Below, one piece after another: positions 32,636-38,679 of a stretch of 38,679 nucleotides of DNA (positions are counted from its first letter, which is position 1; every line of letters begins with the position of its first letter). The position numbers and the translations under genes were made by a program. Under the pieces are notes generated by a model, which made no database searches, had not been told where the DNA came from, and was given only the letters and a program-made list of their open reading frames with translations. The DNA comes from Ruminococcus sp. (GTDB lineage: Bacteria > Bacillota > Clostridia > Oscillospirales > Ruminococcaceae): NCBI GenBank assembly GCA_017517145.1, contig JAFXAJ010000064.1, positions 1-38,679 of the forward strand. The letters are read 5' to 3'.

Positions 32636-32752
32636 ATTTTTGACTATTGTACAAAAAACGTCTGTTTATACATATAGGATAACTATATTCAATTGTATCA
32701 TATTGTAATTAGAATGTATCATTTTAACATTTAAGAAAATTGACTATAGTTA

Positions 32753-32781
32753 TTGACTTTCAAATGCAAATGTGTTATAAT
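32753..32781 (+). promoter_or_regulatory. Sigma-A promoter of the lipoprotein/surface-protein operon
   Basis: TTGACT (32753-32758), 17-base spacer, TATAAT (32776-32781). The leader to the lipoprotein ATG is about 210 bases and AT-rich. I see no ORF with a ribosome site or strong terminator in it. Confidence 0.8.
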
Positions 32782-33000
32782 AGTAAAAAAGAACTATATT
32801 ATAAGAGTTACGTGAAATAAATTTATTGCAAAATGCTAAAACTGAGCTGAATTATACAAAACGTTATAATAATCGGTGTTAGGATAGCAACTGAAATGGG
32901 AGAATATTTCGTAGAGTTTGCGAATTATCTATTGCTTTAAGTAAAATATGTGTTACGATGGAATTAAATATTAAAGAATTCATAAGGAAGATTTTTAGGA

Positions 33001-34317
33001 ATGAAAAAGGATATATACAGGAAGGTAATATTATTAATAGTAACGACTATATCTTTAGTGTTGCTTTATTCTTGTAAAGATACTTCAGATAATGTAATGG
33101 AACCTCTATTGGGAATTGAATGGTTTTCTTCTTATGATAACGTAAAAAGTGATATGGAAAGTTATACACTTTTATCTGAGCGTGAGAATAAAGAACAGAA
33201 AGTTCCTCAGAAGATGCAGGATTATACAGGGGTAGAATTGTTTGGACAACCCTGTGATTTGACATTGTGCTTTGCTGATTCCGGTTTGATCGGATTCAAT
33301 TATCATGATGTAGAAAAGAATCAGGATTATAAGTCCTGGTATAATATATTGGAAAGCAATTATGGTGTAACTTCTGAAGAGGGCAGTGGAATGGCAGCGT
33401 GGTTTGATTCACCTGTTGGTAATGATACTGCGATTTATCTCTTTAATCTACAGGAGGGAGTTCAGGTTTCGATTTATGCGACTTCTGATTCTCCTGATAA
33501 AAGCTATGAGAAGAAGGATAAGGACGAAACTATTCCTGTAGTGGAAATAAGGACACCTATTGTACCAGTGTTAGATGACGATGCAGAAAAAGTAACTTAT
33601 GCTTCAAATGTGAGTGCCAGTGCTGAAATATCTGCTGTTACGACTACTGTGATAAGTACCAATGAGGATGTTCAAGATACTATTGACAATAATTCAGATG
33701 ATGTCACGGATGAGTCTATAACAGACGAGGATACAGAAAATAAAATTAATGATACTACCACATCTTCTGATAAACGTAAAAAAACAGGAACATCCGTAAA
33801 AAGCAGTAATACGGGTAAAAAGAATAATACTGAAAAAAATACAACAATTGCTGTAGAGAATAAAACTGAACCAATTAAAGATAAGAAAAAAACATTCCTG
33901 TTGGACGGTTTGGCGTTCTATGGCAGTCCTGATAGTGAAAAAAAGAAAATGAGCAGCTATAAACAGTGCTATGAATATCAGACAGAAGATCCGGAACAGC
34001 CATGGGAACTTATAATGGAGTACGAAAACGTTAAGTATCTCAATAAAAAAATGAATTGTGTGCTGTGTTTTACAAGTCTTGGGCTTGTTGGTGTGAATTA
34101 TTTCAATTCTGACGTTGACAACTATAAGCACTTTGTAAAGGCTTTAACTGAAATATACGGCGAACCTGATAAGAAAAAGAATGACTACACCGCATGGACT
34201 AAAAAACCTGTTGGTAAGGGTACTATGATTTATGTAATTGTTTTGGAGGACGGCGTGCAGATTTCATTTTTTGCTGATGACACAGGCTCAGAACTGGCGA
34301 AAGAAAACAAACGTTAA
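33001..34317 (+). CDS. Lipoprotein with two copies of one domain joined by a low-complexity linker
   Basis: 438 residues. The signal peptide ends in LLYSC with lipidated Cys at 25. Domain A covers about 32-165 and domain B about 298-430. They share CDLTLCFADSGLIGFNY / MNCVLCFTSLGLVGVNY, then a YG turn, and AWFDSPVGNDTAIYLFN..GVQVSIYA / AWTKKPVGKGTMIYVIV..GVQISFFA. The linker between them (about 170-295) is rich in Thr, Ser, Asp, Asn and Lys and is probably extended through the wall. AAGGAAG lies 10 bases before the ATG. The large surface-protein gene follows 45 bases later, so the two are likely expressed together. Family unknown; binding or chaperoning of the surface protein is a guess. Confidence 0.8.
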   Translation: MKKDIYRKVILLIVTTISLVLLYSCKDTSDNVMEPLLGIEWFSSYDNVKSDMESYTLLSERENKEQKVPQKMQDYTGVELFGQPCDLTLCFADSGLIGFNYHDVEKNQDYKSWYNILESNYGVTSEEGSGMAAWFDSPVGNDTAIYLFNLQEGVQVSIYATSDSPDKSYEKKDKDETIPVVEIRTPIVPVLDDDAEKVTYASNVSASAEISAVTTTVISTNEDVQDTIDNNSDDVTDESITDEDTENKINDTTTSSDKRKKTGTSVKSSNTGKKNNTEKNTTIAVENKTEPIKDKKKTFLLDGLAFYGSPDSEKKKMSSYKQCYEYQTEDPEQPWELIMEYENVKYLNKKMNCVLCFTSLGLVGVNYFNSDVDNYKHFVKALTEIYGEPDKKKNDYTAWTKKPVGKGTMIYVIVLEDGVQISFFADDTGSELAKENKR

Positions 34318-34362
34318 TTTTTAAAATTATAATAATATTTCCAAAGAAGGGAGATTATAACA

Positions 34363-37300
34363 GTGAAAGAGTTACAGTACCAAATTGAACGTATATTAAA
34401 TGAAAGCGCAATAAGACGCAGGGCGTTGGCTCTGATAACGGCGCTGTCTATCCTTATTACCTTTATTGTGCCTTATATGGCAATAAAACCCGGTGTGGCA
34501 CAAGGAAACGATTACAAGCATAATTTTACAGAAAACGATTTGCAGAGTGAAATTTTCACCTTTACTAACTGTACTATTGGTACAGCAGCAACACCGATTA
34601 CGTATGATTCAATTACTTATTCTAAATATTTGGATTTTTATAAGGAGGACGCTGAAATCATTAGGTTTTACGCTCCATGTACTGGAAAACTTGTTTTTTA
34701 TCATAATAGAAATTCAAATAAAAGAATAAATTTAAATGGAAACGATCAAAGTTATGGTGCAAATACTATTGCTTTAGTTGATGGTAGTATGTATAAATCT
34801 GAATGGAATATTCCCGCAGGAGAAAATACCATAGAAAGAAATGAAAACTATAAATTTTATTATATGGAATTTATTCCTAATGAACCTTTGTTCCCAGACT
34901 CTACTAAATACTATACTATTAAAAACAAAGAGACAGGAAGATTTCTCTCATACAAAAATAATACTTTTGAGCAGTCTGAATCCGGAGATAGCAACAATTG
35001 TAAGTTCAGGTTTGATTACGCAAGGGATGGAAAATATTATATTCAGGTTCTTGCTGATGGACTTGAAAATAACTATCTGCAAGTGAATGGTAATACTATA
35101 TCAGTTGCTGCTAAAAGTGATGTAGATGCACAAAAATTTATAATATCAAAAAATACACTTGATACCTCAGTATACAAAATAGAATGTAATGGCAATGTTT
35201 TTGTTGATGCAAATACTAATACTAATAACTATTCAGTAGGTGCTTATGGTGGGAATGAAGAATGGGGTAGTCAGAAATTCGTATTTGAAGAAACAACTTA
35301 CACCCCACCCACTGGGGATGATGAGGATGATTCGTCTACTGATGAAACTTTGGCAGATATAAAAATTGGTCAGGTTTATGAGTTTGGTGTTAATAGTAAT
35401 AACAAGAATGATTACAAACTTGCCGTTGATGATACTCCTAAACTAATTCAGAGTATAGACGCAACAAAAACACATTTTGAGTTTGAGGCTTCTAACGAAA
35501 CAGGTTATTATTACGTTAAGAATTTAGAGACAGGTAAATATCTTACGATTAGAGATGACAATCCAGAACGAGGCGATCTTATCTATTTAGATGAAAAACA
35601 GAATGATCTTGGCAGACAAAAGTTTAAGATTGTTGCTGATGATAACAATACAGTGAATTTTGTAACTAAATATGAATATGTAGCTGGCGATCCCTTAGTT
35701 ATTAATGCCACTCATTCTACTGATGAAGGCAAGATAAATAAAGTATCGTTATATAATGCAGATGATGGCACTGTTGCTAACAAACGTTTCACACTTATAG
35801 AATCATCATATACTCCTTCTGAAACTCCTGTAGTCACAACAACAGCTGCTACAACAGCGCCAACAGTTACTACAACCGTGACGACAACTGTTGATACTAC
35901 TAAAGTTTATGAGATAAACGTTAATAACGGAAAGGCTGGCTATCAGCTTGCTGTTGATGATAATAATATGCTGATTCAGGACGCAGATGCAGGAAAAACT
36001 CACTTTAAGTTTGAGGGACCAGATGAGGAAGGCTATTACCTTATCAAGAATCTGGAAACAGGTAAATATCTTACTCTTACAGGAACAAACCCGAAACAGA
36101 GTGATTCTATCATGCTGGAGGATTACAATTATCTGAACGATCTGAACAGACAGAAGTTTAAGCTTGTTGTTGATCCTGTTAACAATCAAATGGTGAATTT
36201 TGTATCTAAATATGAATATCAAACTGACATTCCTTTAGTTATAAACGCATCAAATGGTACTGGCAATTCTCAGAATAAAGTAACAATTTACAGAGCAAAT
36301 GATGCAAATCATCCTGAAAACAAGCGTTTTACTCTCGTAGAATCTTCGTATGAAGTAGATACAAAAATTAACGGTACTATTACAGGTAATGAAAATCCGT
36401 ATAAAATTGAATTTTCACAGCCTGCTGATGTTATTTATATTTATGTTGAACTTAATGGTGGAACGTCTGCTAACGGAAACATTGGAATGTCCGTGAATAT
36501 AGGAAATAATAATTATAAGTGGGCGGAATATCCGTGGTCAGTAACAGAAAGCGGCTATATAGCAATTGATTTAAATAATTTCAAAACTGACGGATTTGAT
36601 GAAGCAACAATTCAAGCTATAAGAGAAGCGATTACACAACAGCCATTCAATGGACAAGCAAATATCTGGTATTCTGATAATAATGCTAAATTTACTGATG
36701 CTTACATTATGAATGATGAGGCTGTGAATAACACTCCCGAATACAAGCCTATTGAGTCTGGAAATGTCAGAATAGAGGCAAGAGTTATTTTCGGAGATTA
36801 TAATGACGATGACGATACTGATCATAATTACAGTAATCTTAATCCTACTCCGAAATTTCAGTTACATTCTCGTAATGGCACTGCTATGACTGTTGAAGGT
36901 GAAGTTGTTTCCAGTAATGTCGTTATTGACACTTCAAATGCACGAAAAGACTGGTGTTATCAGTACAATTACTATTGGGATGTTGCACCAATTGGGGGAA
37001 GTGAAACAAATAAAGGATATTATGTTGAGTTGGTAGGTGAAAAGACAACAATAAATGATGTTCCAGTAATAGAAATAAATGAAAAACAGTATTATGTTTA
37101 TTATCTGAGAGATGACAGATTAGGACATCCGGGATTGAATGGTGATTCTGCTGGTGCAAAAATTAGTGATACCCAGCGTGCTGAATATCCTGTTAAGCCG
37201 GAACATTCATTCAGAAATGACAGCGGTGCGATTTATATCTATCTTGATCCATTGGAAGATTGGCAGTGGGGAACTGCTGGAAATCAGCCTGCTACTATAG

Positions 37301-38679
37301 ATCTATCAATGAAAAAACGTTGGGACGGACATAACGCAGGCGGTGTTGGTATAAGACCTAAGGAAAAAATCAAGGTTCAGCTGCAGAGATGGAATGGTTC
37401 TAAATGGGTGGAATACAACCCAGCTGATTTAGGTGAAAATTACAGAAGCATAATTTATTACGAAAAAGATAACGTATCAAACAATTTTGTTGATAAGACA
37501 TTCACATACAATGATGTGCCGTTAGTCTCTGCTGACGTACCCGAAGATCAAAGATTGACAAGGGTTGTTCCCGGAGAGGGTGAAGTAGAGTGGGAGACAC
37601 CAGACGGCAAATACGTTAACAAAACTGTTTTAGAGCAAGCTCAGGGTGCTAAAGATGGCGCAACAGTAGCTAAAGCCGATCGTCTTGAATTAGTGCTCGA
37701 TTACAAAGAATGGAATAATGTTATTCTTTCCTATGACAAGGGAAACAAGCCTTCACATTTCCAACAAGGATACTACATGAACTGGAAAGCACTTCCTTAC
37801 GGTCAGTATAGAGTAATAGAAACTGCAAGCTTCTATGATGCTAATGATAATGATCAGTATGATGAGGGAGTTGACAGAAATACGGCTTATGAGTATTACT
37901 ATATGTCATTCCCACCCTCAAGAGACTCAAAGGGAGTTCTTCACATTCAGAACTTCACAAAGGATATGGTTATTGAAGTACAGAAAGAATGGTATGACGA
38001 TCAGGGTAAGACAAAGATAGATAAAACTCAGAAAACAGTTAATTTTAAAGTATATCGTTCAACTGCAATGCTGAAAAATCCTACTGCTGCACAGCTTGGT
38101 GATCCTATCTATACATTAACAACTGATTCAAATGGTCATCTATTAATGAAAACAACTGACGGGTATCCTGAACTCAAACTGAAAGATGACAATGACCGAA
38201 AGTATTACTACTATATTCAGGAAGTTAGTGTGGATGGTGTAAGTGCAGATGAATACACCTTGAAAAATGGTAACAGCGAAGGCTTTGTACGAAGCACTAA
38301 CGGAAACTACTATATTGATTACGAGGGCGGTGACGCAAGAAAATTCTTCATTCAGAATAAAGTTAAGGTTGGTATTACGCTTAACAAAGAGTGGTATCCT
38401 GATGAAACCAGTGATAATAAAATGACTTTTGCCGAGGGCAGTGAACCAAACGCTGAATTTGAGGTTTATAAAGGCAGCTATATGGGAACTCCAACAAAAA
38501 CAGGTGAAGATTATTTTGTTAATAACACTAAATTAGAAAAAATAGCTGACGCTAAAATAGACAAAAACGGTCAGCTCGAAATTATCGGTGGTGATATTAA
38601 CGACGGTAATGGTACTTCAAAAGTAATGAGTAATCAGCTTCATATATACGGTACGGAAGAAGTGTTTAATGGTAATACC
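34363..38679 (+). CDS. Giant secreted surface protein with trefoil-like repeats and Cna-B-like domains (3' end outside window)
   Basis: The frame opens at a GTG (34363) with GGGAG 9 bases upstream and stays open for 1439 codons to the window end. Residues 1-25 are basic (RRR at about 22-24) and 26-45 form the signal helix. Three related modules follow: one near 181-320 (YYTIKNKETGRFLSY) and two close copies at 338-483 and 515-663 with the shared KNLETGKYLT strand, R/NRQKFK and KRFTL.ESSY. These look like ricin-type beta-trefoils. From about residue 983 come Cna-B-like repeats, each opening with a Lys-Trp strand: MKKRWDG, VQKEWYD, LNKEWYP. These domains usually form isopeptide bonds and build stalks. 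A C-terminal anchor is expected beyond the edge. Confidence 0.85.
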   Translation, partial: MKELQYQIERILNESAIRRRALALITALSILITFIVPYMAIKPGVAQGNDYKHNFTENDLQSEIFTFTNCTIGTAATPITYDSITYSKYLDFYKEDAEIIRFYAPCTGKLVFYHNRNSNKRINLNGNDQSYGANTIALVDGSMYKSEWNIPAGENTIERNENYKFYYMEFIPNEPLFPDSTKYYTIKNKETGRFLSYKNNTFEQSESGDSNNCKFRFDYARDGKYYIQVLADGLENNYLQVNGNTISVAAKSDVDAQKFIISKNTLDTSVYKIECNGNVFVDANTNTNNYSVGAYGGNEEWGSQKFVFEETTYTPPTGDDEDDSSTDETLADIKIGQVYEFGVNSNNKNDYKLAVDDTPKLIQSIDATKTHFEFEASNETGYYYVKNLETGKYLTIRDDNPERGDLIYLDEKQNDLGRQKFKIVADDNNTVNFVTKYEYVAGDPLVINATHSTDEGKINKVSLYNADDGTVANKRFTLIESSYTPSETPVVTTTAATTAPTVTTTVTTTVDTTKVYEINVNNGKAGYQLAVDDNNMLIQDADAGKTHFKFEGPDEEGYYLIKNLETGKYLTLTGTNPKQSDSIMLEDYNYLNDLNRQKFKLVVDPVNNQMVNFVSKYEYQTDIPLVINASNGTGNSQNKVTIYRANDANHPENKRFTLVESSYEVDTKINGTITGNENPYKIEFSQPADVIYIYVELNGGTSANGNIGMSVNIGNNNYKWAEYPWSVTESGYIAIDLNNFKTDGFDEATIQAIREAITQQPFNGQANIWYSDNNAKFTDAYIMNDEAVNNTPEYKPIESGNVRIEARVIFGDYNDDDDTDHNYSNLNPTPKFQLHSRNGTAMTVEGEVVSSNVVIDTSNARKDWCYQYNYYWDVAPIGGSETNKGYYVELVGEKTTINDVPVIEINEKQYYVYYLRDDRLGHPGLNGDSAGAKISDTQRAEYPVKPEHSFRNDSGAIYIYLDPLEDWQWGTAGNQPATIDLSMKKRWDGHNAGGVGIRPKEKIKVQLQRWNGSKWVEYNPADLGENYRSIIYYEKDNVSNNFVDKTFTYNDVPLVSADVPEDQRLTRVVPGEGEVEWETPDGKYVNKTVLEQAQGAKDGATVAKADRLELVLDYKEWNNVILSYDKGNKPSHFQQGYYMNWKALPYGQYRVIETASFYDANDNDQYDEGVDRNTAYEYYYMSFPPSRDSKGVLHIQNFTKDMVIEVQKEWYDDQGKTKIDKTQKTVNFKVYRSTAMLKNPTAAQLGDPIYTLTTDSNGHLLMKTTDGYPELKLKDDNDRKYYYYIQEVSVDGVSADEYTLKNGNSEGFVRSTNGNYYIDYEGGDARKFFIQNKVKVGITLNKEWYPDETSDNKMTFAEGSEPNAEFEVYKGSYMGTPTKTGEDYFVNNTKLEKIADAKIDKNGQLEIIGGDINDGNGTSKVMSNQLHIYGTEEVFNGNT
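35374..36351 (+). repeat. Tandem duplicated module and Thr-rich linker inside the surface-protein gene
   Basis: Copy 1 (35374-35811, 146 codons) and copy 2 (35905-36351, 149 codons) encode the same trefoil-like module, both starting VYE and ending ESSY. Between them 35812-35904 encodes 31 residues that are mostly Thr, Val, Ala and Pro (TTTAATTAPTVTTTVTTTV), a typical glycosylated spacer. DNA identity is moderate, so the duplication is not recent. Confidence 0.85.

Noticed and set aside
34493..35086. Two short plus-strand ORFs inside the start of the surface-protein gene
   Set aside because: They lie in another frame of a continuous 1439-codon reading frame with a good start and SD.
35806..36222. 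138-codon minus-strand ORF with Cys/Ser-rich end
   Set aside because: It is the antisense of the Thr-rich linker and repeat 2 of the surface protein; its composition is a by-product of that code.
1..38679. CRISPR array, tRNA, rRNA, intact insertion sequence or prophage genes
   Set aside because: I looked on both strands and saw no regularly spaced repeats, cloverleaf with CCA end, transposase or phage structural motifs; the only mobile traces are the remnants at 2871-3157 and the nested repeat at 32031-32140.

Overview
The window looks like the chromosome of a gut or rumen member of the Oscillospiraceae, probably Ruminococcus or a close relative. It is AT-rich. Promoters are of the TTGACA/TATAAT type and Shine-Dalgarno sites are strong. 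Housekeeping order (gdpP-rplI-dnaB-tilS-ftsH) is that of Firmicutes, and one secreted protein ends in a type I dockerin. The genus is an inference; no rRNA or tRNA gene is present to fix it.

Layout. (1) 1-2649, minus strand: an ECF sigma factor, a membrane anti-sigma-like protein, a secreted copy of the anti-sigma's outer domain, and a secreted peptidase-like protein cut by the window edge. (2) 2871-3157: a scar holding two SNF2-helicase scraps joined to the tail of a large serine recombinase. (3) 3237-12340, minus strand: rnj, gdpP, rplI, dnaB, tilS and ftsH, mostly head to tail, with a clear promoter before rnj. (4) 12348-13601: an amino-acid/sodium symporter. (5) 13680-18411, plus strand: a pair of PH-domain membrane proteins, an 800-residue-class DUF2157-like polytopic protein and a small three-helix membrane protein. 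(6) 18470-20685: a NarL-type two-component pair, closed by a bidirectional terminator. (7) 20729-22396, minus strand: dockerin protein and MTA/SAH nucleosidase. (8) 22594-25744, plus strand: a promoter and palindromic operator driving a three-gene ABC-2 export operon. (9) 25800-25995: an apparent free-standing structured RNA with its own promoter and terminator. (10) 26144-29715, minus strand: a MacAB/YknXYZ-like exporter (adaptor, ATPase, permease) with a structured leader. (11) 29858-32640: a mosaic accessory stretch with a duplicated cotJC tail, an MFS transporter preceded by a small ORF and a hairpin over its ribosome site, a frameshifted HTH/desulfoferrodoxin-like regulator, nested inverted repeats and a 5'-truncated manganese catalase. 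(12) 32753-38679, plus strand: a lipoprotein built from two copies of one domain, followed by a very long surface protein (1439 codons, still open at the window end) with repeated trefoil-like modules and Cna-B-like domains.

How genes work together: region 3 couples RNA turnover, c-di-AMP hydrolysis, translation, replication, tRNA-Ile maturation and membrane proteolysis in one transcription direction. Regions 1, 6, 8, 10 and 11 are envelope-facing sensing and export systems. Regions 2 and 11 show loss and rearrangement of mobile or accessory DNA. Noncoding stretches above 300 bases are 2650-3236 (scar plus terminator hairpin), 25745-26143 (the RNA gene and a terminator), 29549-30002 (leader, promoter, terminator, cotJC remnant) and 32591-33000 (one hairpin, one promoter and a long untranslated leader in which I see no gene).
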